64,000 nucleotides of DNA from Hwanghaeella sp964350445 (GCA_964350445.1 CAYGKA010000023.1:1-64000), one strand, 5' to 3'. Shown: positions 17,884 to 27,222, numbered from the stretch's first letter. Translations and numbers: made by a program. Notes: a model not told the origin generated them from the letters alone.

Positions 17884-18123
17884 TCACTCGGCGGGGCGTT
17901 CCAGGGCCGCCACCGGGTCGGAGGAGGGAAGCATGCTGTGCCGGCCGCCGGGTGAGATGCATTCGAACCGCCGGTGCAGATTCCGGCCAAGCCGATTCTG
18001 CTGGTCGCGCATTACGGCGCAGGCCGTCAGCGTGTCAAAATGCCGATTGGTGAACCCTTCGCCCGCGCCGGGGACCCAAACGCCGCCCTGCAGGATGGCC
18101 GCCACCAAAATCCACTTGCTCAA
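17884..18123 (-). CDS. Small exported hypothetical protein (TTG start)
   Basis: A 79-residue frame starting with TTG at 18123. TGGAG lies seven bases upstream and no in-frame ATG or GTG exists before the preceding stop. The N-terminus SKWILVAAILQGGVWVPGAG looks like a secretion signal. It is followed by RHFDTLTACAVMRDQQNRLGR and RRFECISPGGRHSM, with a Cys pair that could form a disulfide in the periplasm. The composition is protein-like, but I recognise no family. It lies between a tRNA-Ser gene and an EAL-like gene on the same strand. Confidence 0.55.
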   Translation of the reverse strand: MSKWILVAAILQGGVWVPGAGEGFTNRHFDTLTACAVMRDQQNRLGRNLHRRFECISPGGRHSMLPSSDPVAALERPAE

Positions 18124-18156
18124 ACTGCCGCTCCATTCTGGCCGGTACGGACCGGG

Positions 18157-19758
18157 CTAGGCATGCCCGCGCACCGGCATCGATGCTGACTCCGGCCCGC
18201 TGACAGGATCCCCGAAATAGGGCCCTTCCGCCAGGGCGTTCGGAATGCCGGACAAAAGCTTAACCGCATCGGCATCGGTCACGCCATTGAATATGACCCC
18301 GATTCCGTTCCGTCCGCAGCGTTCCGCCAATCCTTTGAGGGAAGGAAGGCTGTGTCGCAACATCTCCATGTCCCGGACGAGGGCCGGGTCGAGCAGCAGA
18401 AAATCCGCCGGAAGATTTCCCAGCCGTTCGGCGGTGATGGCGCCGATTTCCGAACTGTAGAGCGCCAGTTTGAAGCCGGACCTTCGTAGTGTCTGCAAGG
18501 CCGGTATGCGTGGGATGAGCTCGGGTGTCAGACCTTCAATCCGGAGGATGACGTTGCGGTTCATGCCGCTTTGGGCAATCTCCAGCAAGGATCGCAGGAG
18601 TTTGGGATCCAACAGCGACCGCAAACCGATTTGCAGGGCGACGGCGACGGATCCCAAATCGGGACGTTTCGCGATATCGCGGCACTGTTCCAGATCGACG
18701 CGCTTGCGCAGACGGGGATCGTCCTTGGTCAAGGCAATGATCTCGGCCGCGCCGAGCCCGTCATCGGCAAGGTCCGCGCGGAATTCCGCCACGAGATGCG
18801 CCGCCTCCCACGCCGTAGGGTCGACGACCACGCGGTAGGCCACGGTCAGCGCCTTGTTCTTCAACGCATCGACCAGCATTTCCTTGCGGTTGGCCTGTTT
18901 GTCGATCCAGGCGGCGTGGCTGTCGTCCAAAGTGTCGAAGATGACCGCGTCCAGCCCGGCTTCGATGAATTCATCGACCGCATGACTGATAGCGGACCGG
19001 ATTTCATTCTCGCTCAAAGCCTTCGCCGCCAGGGGAACCGTCGTTGTGCCGACCGAAAGCACGCGATCCAAGGGGTCTACATCCCCCGCATAGTTGCGAA
19101 GGTCCGATGCCAGGCTGTTCATGTCGGCGGAAACATGGTGGACCAGCCCGTACTTGCCCGGATCGAATTCGCTCACTTCTTCCGTAAGGCTTGCTTGCAG
19201 CAGGCGGGAGTTCACCTGTTCCCGGAAGGTGTCCAACTCGCTTTGGGAAATTCCGAGTTCTTCCGTGAGGGCCTGAACGTCCCCGATACTGACAAGTGTC
19301 ATGCCCAGGTCGTCGTCATTCCGGTCCATCGCCCGGATCACGCTGTCGACCAAACCGGCTTTTGAATCCCGCGTCTTGGAAGACCGGTCCAGCGCAGGGT
19401 CGATGGTAATTTCCAGGCGGTAATATTGCGGATCGCGGGGGAAAGGGTTGCCCAGAACCCGGCAGCCGAGCACCGCTCGTTCCGCCCCGGTAAGGAACAG
19501 AACCAGTTCCTCCATGTGTTCTTGCATCGCCGCCTTGTAAAGAACCTCTGAAATCAGGATTTGCGAATCGACATGCGCCAATTCGGACAAAGACTGACCG
19601 TGCAGATCGTCCGGGACTAATCCGAACCAACGGGTGATATCGCCCTGGGAAGAGACGATCCGGCCCCCTATATCGATAAGGAATTGCAGAAACGGCTCAT
19701 CGGCGACGGAGTCGTCGGTATCAATAATTTCGCCGTCTTTAGTTAGAACTTGGGCCAT
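18157..19758 (-). CDS. Degenerate PAS/GGDEF/EAL-like protein, probably enzymatically inactive
   Basis: 533 residues with no membrane segments. An N-terminal PAS-like segment (FLIDIGGRIVSSQGDITRWFGLV) precedes a middle region without a GGDEF motif. The C-terminal third follows the shape of an EAL c-di-GMP phosphodiesterase domain: VAYRVVVDP aligns with the YQPIVD strand and LAEGPYFGDPVSGP with the usual QGYLFGRP end. Key catalytic motifs are missing: EAL is replaced by VAEFR, the DDFG aspartates by YSSEIG, and the later EGVE by FNGVT. It is best read as a non-catalytic sensor or binding protein. It is divergent from the transglycosylase gene upstream. Confidence 0.65.
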   Translation of the reverse strand: MAQVLTKDGEIIDTDDSVADEPFLQFLIDIGGRIVSSQGDITRWFGLVPDDLHGQSLSELAHVDSQILISEVLYKAAMQEHMEELVLFLTGAERAVLGCRVLGNPFPRDPQYYRLEITIDPALDRSSKTRDSKAGLVDSVIRAMDRNDDDLGMTLVSIGDVQALTEELGISQSELDTFREQVNSRLLQASLTEEVSEFDPGKYGLVHHVSADMNSLASDLRNYAGDVDPLDRVLSVGTTTVPLAAKALSENEIRSAISHAVDEFIEAGLDAVIFDTLDDSHAAWIDKQANRKEMLVDALKNKALTVAYRVVVDPTAWEAAHLVAEFRADLADDGLGAAEIIALTKDDPRLRKRVDLEQCRDIAKRPDLGSVAVALQIGLRSLLDPKLLRSLLEIAQSGMNRNVILRIEGLTPELIPRIPALQTLRRSGFKLALYSSEIGAITAERLGNLPADFLLLDPALVRDMEMLRHSLPSLKGLAERCGRNGIGVIFNGVTDADAVKLLSGIPNALAEGPYFGDPVSGPESASMPVRGHA

Positions 19759-19927
19759 CGATTTCCGTTTCTCGCGGTCGAGTCATGGTCCGTTGAGCTT
19801 GGGCCGGGGCGTGTGCCCCACGGGGAAGGCAGAACCTAATGGAGTTCCCTGGACATGTCGACGATTTGCGCGGTTTCTATGGCGTTTTGGACGAATCAGG
19901 CCTATCGCCGAAACCATAAGCTGCCCC

Positions 19928-21202
19928 ATGCAATCTCCTGAACAACCAACACAGTCGGTGCCCGGAATGAAACATCCCCAGTTCCCCGTTCGGCCAGGAA
20001 GCGCGCGGTTCCGTACGCTTCTGTTTTCCGTGTTACTGCCCGCATTCTTGATTGCGCCTGCCGCGCAGGCGTCGGAGCCCTTCGATGTGTGGCTGACGAA
20101 ATTGAAGGCCGAGGCCGCGTCGAAAGGCATCTCGTCCAAGACGTTGGACATGGCGTTCAAGGATGCCGCCCCGATCGAGAAGGTCCTGGAATACGACCGG
20201 AAACAACCTGAATTCTCGCAGACCTTCTGGACCTATTTGAACCGCGCGGTTTCGGACGCCCGGATCGAGCGCGGCAAAAAGCTTTTGCAGCAGCATTCGG
20301 CCTTGCTGGCCGAGGTCGAAGAGAAATACGGCGTTCAACCGCGTTTCCTGATTTCGTTCTGGGGATTGGAAACGAATTTCGGGGATTACACGGGCGGATT
20401 CCCCGTGGTTGGCGCCCTCGCGACCTTGGCCCATGACGAAAGACGAGCGCATTTCTTCCGCAGCGAACTGTTCCACGCACTGCGAATTTTGGAAGACGGG
20501 CATATCGCCCCGGACAAAATGAGCGGATCCTGGGCCGGTGCGATGGGGCAGACACAATTCATGCCCTCCACCTTCACGGGATATGCGACCGACGGCGACG
20601 GGGACGGGAAAATCGATATATGGGGCAGCCTGCCCGACGTTTTTCATTCGGCCGCCCATTACCTGTCCTCCGTTGGCTGGAAAGGCGACGAGACCTGGGG
20701 GCGGGAAGTCATGCTGCCGGCGGGCTTCGACCTGGATCTCACCCAGTTGAGCGTGAAGAAGCATATTTCCGAATGGCAGGCGCTGGGGGTCCGACGGTCG
20801 AACGGCGGCGATCTTCCGCAGGCCGATATCGAAGGGTCGGTCATCTTGCCTGCCGGCGCGAAAGGCCCTGCATTCCTGGTGTATCAGAATTTCCGCAGCA
20901 CCATGGTTTGGAACCGGTCTATCCTGTATGCGGCGGCGGTGGGCTATCTTGCGGACAGGTTCATTGATCGGGGGAGGTTGGTCGCGACCCAACCACCCGA
21001 CGACAAGCCGCTCTCGCGGGCGGATGTGATATCGCTGCAAGGGAATTTGAACCGGCTTGGATTCGATGTCGGCGAGCCCGACGGCATCGCGGGATCGATG
21101 ACCCGGCAAGGGCTGCGCGCTTATCAGCGCGCCCGAGGATTACCGCCGGACGGATATCCCTCGTCGGAAATGGTGGACATTCTGGCGGCCGATCCCGGCT
21201 GA
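19928..21202 (+). CDS. MltB-type lytic murein transglycosylase with peptidoglycan-binding domain
   Basis: 424 residues from the ATG at 19928; ATG 19967 is an alternative. A signal peptide (LLFSVLLPAFLIAPAAQASE) directs it to the periplasm. The SLT_2 catalytic domain is recognised by SFWGLETNFGDYTGGFP with catalytic Glu148, and by GSWAGAMGQTQFMPSTF. The C-terminal ~60 residues are a PG_binding_1 domain (DVISLQGNLNRLGFDVGEPDG). It cleaves glycan strands of peptidoglycan, forming anhydro-muramic ends. It precedes rlpA, a second glycan-cleaving enzyme gene. Confidence 0.93.
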   Translation: MQSPEQPTQSVPGMKHPQFPVRPGSARFRTLLFSVLLPAFLIAPAAQASEPFDVWLTKLKAEAASKGISSKTLDMAFKDAAPIEKVLEYDRKQPEFSQTFWTYLNRAVSDARIERGKKLLQQHSALLAEVEEKYGVQPRFLISFWGLETNFGDYTGGFPVVGALATLAHDERRAHFFRSELFHALRILEDGHIAPDKMSGSWAGAMGQTQFMPSTFTGYATDGDGDGKIDIWGSLPDVFHSAAHYLSSVGWKGDETWGREVMLPAGFDLDLTQLSVKKHISEWQALGVRRSNGGDLPQADIEGSVILPAGAKGPAFLVYQNFRSTMVWNRSILYAAAVGYLADRFIDRGRLVATQPPDDKPLSRADVISLQGNLNRLGFDVGEPDGIAGSMTRQGLRAYQRARGLPPDGYPSSEMVDILAADPG

Positions 21203-21245
21203 TGCCGGGAAGATGGCAAGGCGTTGCCTATGAGATACCGGTAAG

Positions 21246-21293
21246 GAGCCCCAGCAGGAACGCCAGAAGGAACCCCAGAAGCAACCCCAGAAG
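21246..21293. repeat. Four tandem 12-base repeats upstream of rlpA
   Basis: Units are GAGCCCCAGCAG, GAACGCCAGAAG, GAACCCCAGAAG and CAACCCCAGAAG, end to end. They sit in the 235-base gap between the transglycosylase and rlpA genes. On the minus strand they read as a short Leu/Gly/Phe-rich peptide in one frame, but without an ATG or GTG start. Confidence 0.8.
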
Positions 21294-21437
21294 TAACTGG
21301 GAAAGAGCCGGGAGAGACCGGGAATTTGATGCCGGACCGCCTCATCACCGCTTGGCAGTGAGGCCGGAATCGTAGAAATCTACCGGGTCATAGTCAGGGG
21401 TCTGGGAACGGGCCTGCAGGAAAGGGCCATGTAGATC

Positions 21438-22490
21438 GTGACGAAGGAAACAGGTTTGCTAAACCTCCTGATTTCTCAGCGCCTGCCCAGGTTTGCCGCC
21501 GCACTGGCCATGTGCGCGTTGGCGTCGGCCTGCGCGGAGGTTCAATTTCTGACACATGCCGCCAAGGAAGTTGCGAACGAACCGGCAGCGGCACCGGGGC
21601 GCTCCGGCGCGTCCGCTGAAAACGGCGCCAGCTACAAGGTGGGCAAGCCCTATCGGATCAACGGCAATTGGTATTATCCGAAGGCCGACTACAAATATGT
21701 TGAGGAGGGGATAGCCTCCTGGTACGGGCCGAACTTCCACGGCAAGCCGACCGCCAACGGTGCGGTGTTCGACATGAACAAAGTGTCCGCCGCGCACAGG
21801 ACCCTTCCGCTTCCCAGCATCGTCCGGGTCACAAATTTGGAGAACGGCCGGTCCTTGAAGGTTAAGGTCAATGACCGCGGTCCGTTTGCGAAAGACCGTA
21901 TCATCGACGTATCGCGGCGCACCGCGCAGCTTCTGGGGTTCGAGCGCAAGGGAACGGCCCTGGTTCGTGTCGAGATCGTCGAAGATGACAGCCGCCAACT
22001 GGCCGCCTACATGCAGGGCGGCGAACAACTGGCCGGCACCTCTTCATCCGATGCGGGCGCGCCGCCATTACCCACCGCCGCGCCGACGGTTTCCGTCAGC
22101 GGATCGGAATTGCCGCCACCGCCAGGGACGGCCTCCGCGCCGCCGCCCAGCGAGGCGTTTCAGGTGACGCCTGTTGCGTCCAGCCAGCTTCCTTCGGTGC
22201 GGTCGAGCAAGGTTCCGGATTCGGATGCGGCGATCACGCAACAAGTCGCGGTCGGCAGTCCGACAGTCTTCGTTCAGGCCGGCGCCTTCAGCCAATACGT
22301 CAATGCGCAGCGTGCGCAGATACTTCTTTCCGATATCGGAGATGTGCATGTTGAACAGGTGTTAACCTCCACTGTCCCCCTATTTCGCATTCGTGTCGGG
22401 CCCGCCGAAACCGTGGAAGCCGCGGATTTCCTATTGAAACGGGTGATAGCTGCCGGCTATCCGGATGCGAAAATCGTCGCGGTGAATTGA
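21438..22490 (+). CDS. rlpA: RlpA-family septal lytic transglycosylase lipoprotein with SPOR domain
   Basis: 350 residues starting at a GTG. The lipoprotein signal ends at the lipobox LASAC (Cys32), so it should be anchored in the outer membrane. The double-psi beta-barrel RlpA domain shows GIASWYGPNFHGKPTANG and VNDRGPFAKDRIIDVS, containing the expected catalytic Glu/His/Asp region in modified form. A Pro/Ser-rich linker leads to a C-terminal SPOR domain (VFVQAGAFSQYVNAQRAQ, about 275-350) that binds denuded glycans at the division septum. RlpA cleaves naked glycan strands during cell separation. A carboxypeptidase gene follows. Confidence 0.93.
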   Translation: MTKETGLLNLLISQRLPRFAAALAMCALASACAEVQFLTHAAKEVANEPAAAPGRSGASAENGASYKVGKPYRINGNWYYPKADYKYVEEGIASWYGPNFHGKPTANGAVFDMNKVSAAHRTLPLPSIVRVTNLENGRSLKVKVNDRGPFAKDRIIDVSRRTAQLLGFERKGTALVRVEIVEDDSRQLAAYMQGGEQLAGTSSSDAGAPPLPTAAPTVSVSGSELPPPPGTASAPPPSEAFQVTPVASSQLPSVRSSKVPDSDAAITQQVAVGSPTVFVQAGAFSQYVNAQRAQILLSDIGDVHVEQVLTSTVPLFRIRVGPAETVEAADFLLKRVIAAGYPDAKIVAVN

Positions 22491-22603
22491 AGTTGGGCTT
22501 GAGATGTCACTGGCCGTTCTAGGAGCGGCCCTTGCCCAATTTGCGCCGTAAATGCAGTTTAATGGTTGAATGGCAAAAGCTGGGGGGCTGAGGCTGTTCA
22601 ATC

Positions 22604-23797
22604 ATGTCCATGGAAAGGCAGGCCATGGCTCTTGTAAAAGAACCACGTTCTAGAATCCGAAACTTCGTGATGGCGTTCTTCGTGCTGGCCCTGACCGCAG
22701 GTTTGGCGGCGGGGCAGACGCGTGCGCAGGCGATAGAGACAACCGCGAAACAAGCCTATCTGGTCGACTTCGAGACCGGCGCCGTCCTGTTGGACAAGGC
22801 GTCGGATGAGCGGATGTATCCCGCATCCATGACCAAGATGATGACCGTATACCTGCTGATGCAGCGGTTGAAGGACGGTCGGCTCTCGCTCGACGATACC
22901 CTTTCGGTCAGCGAAAAGGCTTGGCGCAAGGGTGGATCCAAGATGTGGGTCGAAGTCGGCAAACAGGTTCGTGTCGAAGACCTGCTTCGCGGGATCGTGG
23001 TGCAGAGCGGCAATGACGCCACCATCGTCGTTGCCGAAGGCTTGGCGGGGACCGAGGATGCTTTCGCGCGGGAAATGACCGCTACGGGCCGCAAACTCGG
23101 CATGACGGGCACGCAATTCAGGAATGCCAGCGGCTGGCCGGACCCGGAACATTATACGACCGCCCATGATTTGGCCGTATTAGCAATATCGATTATTCGC
23201 GATTTTCCCGAAATGTACCACTATTTCGCCGAAACTGAGTTCGCGTATAACGGCATCAAGCAGCAAAATCGGAATCCTTTGCTCTATAAGGACATGGGGG
23301 CCGACGGATTGAAGACCGGGCATACCGAGGATTCTGGATATGGACTTGTTGGGTCCGCCGTGCGCGACGACCGGCGCTTGGTCGTCGTGCTGAATGGCAT
23401 GACCGCCACATCCGAGAGGGCTCAGGAGTCCGAAAAACTGCTGAATTGGGGTTTCCGGGAGTGGAACAGCTACGCGCTGTTCAAGGCCGGCGAGACCGTC
23501 ATGGATGCAAAGGTGTGGCTTGGAAGCGAAGGCACCGTGCCCTTGGTCGTCGATCAGGATGTATCGATCACCATGCGGCGCCGCGCCCGCAACGACCTGA
23601 AAGTCAGCGTCGAGTATGATGAACCGATCGCCGCGCCGATCGTGGCCGGCGACAAGGTCGCGACATTGCGCGTTGCAGCCCCTGGCGTGGACACTCTGGA
23701 AATCCCGCTTGCCGCCGGTGCGGAAGTCGGACAGCTCGGTCCGGTTGGACGGCTCACGGCGGCGTTCAATTTCCTCGTTTGGGGTGAATCCGAATGA
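22604..23797 (+). CDS. D-alanyl-D-alanine carboxypeptidase (DacA/DacC-type penicillin-binding protein)
   Basis: 397 residues counted from ATG 22604. ATG 22625, with GGAAAGG upstream, may be the real start. A signal peptide (FVMAFFVLALTAGLAAGQTRAQA) leads to a serine peptidase S11 domain with SMTK at Ser75-Lys78, SGN at 135-137 and KTG at 237-239. A C-terminal PBP5-type beta domain follows. The enzyme trims the terminal D-Ala from peptidoglycan stem peptides. Its stop overlaps the ATG of tmk by four bases (ATGA), so it heads a translationally coupled operon. Confidence 0.94.
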   Translation: MSMERQAMALVKEPRSRIRNFVMAFFVLALTAGLAAGQTRAQAIETTAKQAYLVDFETGAVLLDKASDERMYPASMTKMMTVYLLMQRLKDGRLSLDDTLSVSEKAWRKGGSKMWVEVGKQVRVEDLLRGIVVQSGNDATIVVAEGLAGTEDAFAREMTATGRKLGMTGTQFRNASGWPDPEHYTTAHDLAVLAISIIRDFPEMYHYFAETEFAYNGIKQQNRNPLLYKDMGADGLKTGHTEDSGYGLVGSAVRDDRRLVVVLNGMTATSERAQESEKLLNWGFREWNSYALFKAGETVMDAKVWLGSEGTVPLVVDQDVSITMRRRARNDLKVSVEYDEPIAAPIVAGDKVATLRVAAPGVDTLEIPLAAGAEVGQLGPVGRLTAAFNFLVWGESE

Positions 23798-24465
23798 GGG
23801 AAGGGGGCGGATCCGCATCTCGCGGCCCGCGCGGGCGCCTCGTAACCTTCGAAGGGGGCGAAGGCGCCGGCAAATCCACTCAATTGGCCCTGTTGGCGGA
23901 ACACCTCCGGAAAAGAGGTGTCGATGTCGTCGAAACCCGGGAACCGGGCGGATCACCCGGCGCGGAAGCGATCCGGGAATTGCTGCTGGACCCGGACAAC
24001 AAGGGCTGGCCGCCGATGACCGAAGCCCTGCTGCATTTCGCGGCCCGCAGCGATCACATGACACGGATCGTAGAACCCGCCTTGGCGTCCGGAAAATGGG
24101 TGCTTTGCGACCGCTTCACTGATTCAACCATGGCCTATCAAGGGGTCGCGCAGGGGCTCGGCTCCTCGGTGATCGAACAGCTCTCGGCTTTGACGCTCAA
24201 GGGCCGCAAACCCGATCTCACCATCGTCCTGGATCTCGATCCGGAAATCGGCATGAAGCGCCTTGCCGAGCGGGGAGGGAAGCCGACCCGCTACGACCTG
24301 ATGGACATCTCCTTCCACCGCCGGCTTCGTGAAGCCTTCCTGATGATCGTCAGAAGCGATCCCGCGCGCTGCGTCGTCGTCGATGCGACCTATTCGGAAG
24401 ATTTCGTGGCCGAAATGGTTTCCGGCGCGGTTCTCGACCGTTTGGAACTAGACCTTGCCAGTTGA
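23794..24465 (+). CDS. tmk: Thymidylate kinase
   Basis: 223 residues. The P-loop EGGEGAGKST is at 20-29, with the dTMP-binding REPGGSPGAE and the DRFTDSTMAYQG motif that follows in this family. The LID region (RGGKPTRYD) carries basic residues. It phosphorylates dTMP to dTDP in the dTTP pathway. The start overlaps the upstream carboxypeptidase stop and its own 3' end overlaps the holB start, so three genes are coupled. Confidence 0.96.
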   Translation: MREGGGSASRGPRGRLVTFEGGEGAGKSTQLALLAEHLRKRGVDVVETREPGGSPGAEAIRELLLDPDNKGWPPMTEALLHFAARSDHMTRIVEPALASGKWVLCDRFTDSTMAYQGVAQGLGSSVIEQLSALTLKGRKPDLTIVLDLDPEIGMKRLAERGGKPTRYDLMDISFHRRLREAFLMIVRSDPARCVVVDATYSEDFVAEMVSGAVLDRLELDLAS

Positions 24466-25561
24466 CGACGGCGCGGCCCTGACGTCGGCCGCGATTTCCC
24501 TACCCCTGATCGGACATGAAACCGCGGAAGCGGGTTTGCTGAAGGCCTGGAATTCCGGCCGGTTTCCGCATGCCTGGTTGATCACGGGGCCCCGCGGGGT
24601 GGGCAAGGCCACGCTGGCCATGAAAATGGCCCGGTTCGTCCTTTCGCAATCCGCTGGTGGCGGCGCCCAGGGGGAAGGGGGCGGCCTGTTCGGGGACGCG
24701 CCCTTGCCGCTGGATAATTTGGATACCGATCCGGACACCTCATTGGCGAGGCGGATGGTCGCCGGCGGCCATTCCGATTTCCGACTGCTCAGGAAGCGGG
24801 AGGACAAAACCGTCATTCAAATCGAGCAAACCCGGGAGGTTGTCGACTTCGCCTATATGACGCCGGCGGAAGGCGGCTGGAAAGTCATCGTGGTGGACAG
24901 CGTCGACGACATGAATCACAACAGCGCGAACGCGCTTTTGAAAGCGCTTGAAGAACCACCCTCCAAGGCCCTGTTTCTGCTTATTTCCCACGCGCCGGGC
25001 GGTCTTTTGCTCACGATCCGGTCCCGGTGCCGGTCGCTGAAGCTGACGGGTGTGCCGAAAGACGGGATCGTAGCCCTTCTGAGCGCGGTACGGCCCGACC
25101 TTTCCGTTGAGGAGAGGGCCGTCCTGGCGGCTTTGGGTGATGGCAGTCCCGGCCGTGCGATCCATTTCGCCGAACAGGGGGCGGTTGATCTCTACCGCGC
25201 CTTGGTCGAATTGGCGTCCAACGCAAATCGGCTGGATATGGCGCTGGTCATGAAAATGGGCGACCAGTTGGCCAAGAAGGGCGCCGAGGACGCATTCGAA
25301 ATGCTGTCCGACCTGCTGGACCATGCGTTGCTGCGCGCGATCAAGGCCGCGGCAATAGGCCGGCCGCTGGAGGATATCCTTCCCGGCGACGGGGCCGTCT
25401 GGGCGCGGCTGGTACTGCCGGAGCAGATCCCGCTATGGTCGGATGCCAGGACCGATATCAAAGCTGTCCTGGACAAAGCGGGGGCGCCCGCCCATCTTGG
25501 TCGAAAGCATGTACTGGTGAATGCTTTTATCCGGCTTGAGCAGGCCGCGCAGGCTCGCTAA
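24455..25561 (+). CDS. holB: DNA polymerase III subunit delta'
   Basis: 368 residues, AAA+ clamp-loader subunit. The P-loop region reads TGPRGVGKATLA near residue 45, and a sensor-like segment SANALLKALEEPPSKALFLL, typical of HolB/DnaX, follows. The start must be TTG 24455: a TAG lies two codons upstream and the next in-frame Met is inside the P-loop domain. This start overlaps the end of tmk by 11 bases. The tmk-holB-metG-tatD order is common in alphaproteobacteria. Confidence 0.94.
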   Translation: MPVDDGAALTSAAISLPLIGHETAEAGLLKAWNSGRFPHAWLITGPRGVGKATLAMKMARFVLSQSAGGGAQGEGGGLFGDAPLPLDNLDTDPDTSLARRMVAGGHSDFRLLRKREDKTVIQIEQTREVVDFAYMTPAEGGWKVIVVDSVDDMNHNSANALLKALEEPPSKALFLLISHAPGGLLLTIRSRCRSLKLTGVPKDGIVALLSAVRPDLSVEERAVLAALGDGSPGRAIHFAEQGAVDLYRALVELASNANRLDMALVMKMGDQLAKKGAEDAFEMLSDLLDHALLRAIKAAAIGRPLEDILPGDGAVWARLVLPEQIPLWSDARTDIKAVLDKAGAPAHLGRKHVLVNAFIRLEQAAQAR

Positions 25562-25679
25562 ACCAACGCAGCAGATTACCTTTTCACACGCGATGCTCTG
25601 CCGTATCCGTACGGGGAGCGTTATTCCATGGCCGACTTCCGGGTAAGCGGACCGGCGGCGGGCAAAGACGGACCGGAAC

Positions 25680-27215
25680 ATGAAGCGATATTATCTCTCG
25701 ACGGCGATCTCCTATGTGAATGGCAAGCCCCATCTGGGCCATGCCTATGAAGTCATCTCGGCCGACGTCATCGCGCGTTTCATGCGTCTGGACGGTCACC
25801 AGGTCTTCTTTTTGACCGGCACCGACGAACACGGCCAGAAAGTGGAGAAGACCGCACGCAATGCAGGCAAGGAGCCTGGTGAGTTTTGCGACGAGATCGC
25901 CGGAGCTTTCCTGGACATGGCCCGCGACCTGGACATTTCCAACGACGACTTCATCCGCACGACAGAACCGCGCCATCATGAGAGCGTGCAGGATCTGTGG
26001 CGCAAGATCGATGCGAACGGAGATATCTATCTAGGCAAATACGCCGGCTGGTATTCTGTCCGGGACGAAGCCTTTTTCGGTGAGGACGAGTTGACGAAAG
26101 GCGAGGGGGGCAAGTTGTTCGCCCCGTCCGGCGCCGAAGTCGAATGGGTCGAAGAACCCAGTTATTTCTTCAAGTTGTCGGCCTATACCGACAAACTGCT
26201 TCAGCTTTACACGGACAATCCCGGGTTCATCCAACCCGACTACCGCCGCAACGAGATCGTCAATTTCGTGAAACAGGGACTGACGGATCTGTCGGTCTCC
26301 CGCACCAGCTTCAATTGGGGGATTCCGGTGCCGGGCGATCCGGACCACATCATGTATGTCTGGCTCGACGCGTTGACGAACTACATCACCGGCGTCGGGT
26401 ATCCGGACACGGAGAGCGAGAGCTACAAGACGTTCTGGCCGGCCGACCTGCATATCGTCGGCAAGGACATCATGCGGTTCCACACCATCTATTGGCCGGC
26501 CTTCCTGATGTCCGCGGGACTGCCCTTGCCAAAGCGCGTTTTCGGCCATGGATTCCTGAATATCGAAGGCGAGAAGATGTCGAAGTCGCTCGGCAACGTC
26601 ATCACGCCGCAATCGATGGTCGACGAGTTCGGCCTTGATCAGGTTCGTTACTTCCTGATGCGTGAAGTGCCCTACGGCAACGACGGATCGTTCTCCAAGG
26701 AAAGCATGGTCCATCGGATCAACAGCGATTTGGCGAATGATTTCGGGAACTTGTCGCAGCGCGTTCTGAGCATGATTGCAAAGAACTGCGACGGCGTGGT
26801 GCCGACACCCGGACCTTTCAGCGACGAGGACAAGGCCCTGACGGGCGCCGCCTTGGGCGTGGCCGACGCGATGCGGGCCGCGATGAAGGACCAGGCCATT
26901 CACCGGGCCCTGGAAGCGGCATGGAAAGTGGTTGGTGACGCGAACCGTTATGTCGACCAGCAGGCGCCCTGGGCCCTGCGGAAAAGCGATCCGGACCGCA
27001 TGGCGACGGTGCTTTACGTCCTGGCCGACGTTATCAGGATGCTTGGGATTTATGCCCAACCGGTCGTGCCCGGATCCGCCTCGAGGATGCTGGACCAGTT
27101 GGCTGTGGCGGAAGACGCACGCGACTTCGCGTCGCTGTCTGTGTCCCTGCCGCCGGGAACGGCCCTGCCGAAGCCGGAGCCGGTGTTTCCCCGTTATCAG
27201 GAGCCGGAAGAGTAG
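25680..27215 (+). CDS. metG: Methionyl-tRNA synthetase
   Basis: 511 residues, class I synthetase that charges tRNA-Met. The HIGH-type motif is HLGH at residues 18-21 and the second motif is KMSKS at 299-303 (GEKMSKSLGNV). The connective-peptide region around residues 115-175 has no cysteines, so it is the form without a zinc knuckle. There is no C-terminal tRNA-binding (Trbp111) domain, consistent with the short length. tatD follows after 7 bases. Confidence 0.96.
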   Translation: MKRYYLSTAISYVNGKPHLGHAYEVISADVIARFMRLDGHQVFFLTGTDEHGQKVEKTARNAGKEPGEFCDEIAGAFLDMARDLDISNDDFIRTTEPRHHESVQDLWRKIDANGDIYLGKYAGWYSVRDEAFFGEDELTKGEGGKLFAPSGAEVEWVEEPSYFFKLSAYTDKLLQLYTDNPGFIQPDYRRNEIVNFVKQGLTDLSVSRTSFNWGIPVPGDPDHIMYVWLDALTNYITGVGYPDTESESYKTFWPADLHIVGKDIMRFHTIYWPAFLMSAGLPLPKRVFGHGFLNIEGEKMSKSLGNVITPQSMVDEFGLDQVRYFLMREVPYGNDGSFSKESMVHRINSDLANDFGNLSQRVLSMIAKNCDGVVPTPGPFSDEDKALTGAALGVADAMRAAMKDQAIHRALEAAWKVVGDANRYVDQQAPWALRKSDPDRMATVLYVLADVIRMLGIYAQPVVPGSASRMLDQLAVAEDARDFASLSVSLPPGTALPKPEPVFPRYQEPEE

Positions 27216-27222
27216 GGGTCCC

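Noticed and set aside
21246..21293. CRISPR-like repeats
   Set aside because: Units are 12 bases with no spacers, so not a CRISPR array.
22500..22545. Nested inverted repeats after rlpA (TTGGGC/GCCCAA, GGCCG/CGGCC)
   Set aside because: Stems are short with large loops and no U-run, so a terminator call is not supported.
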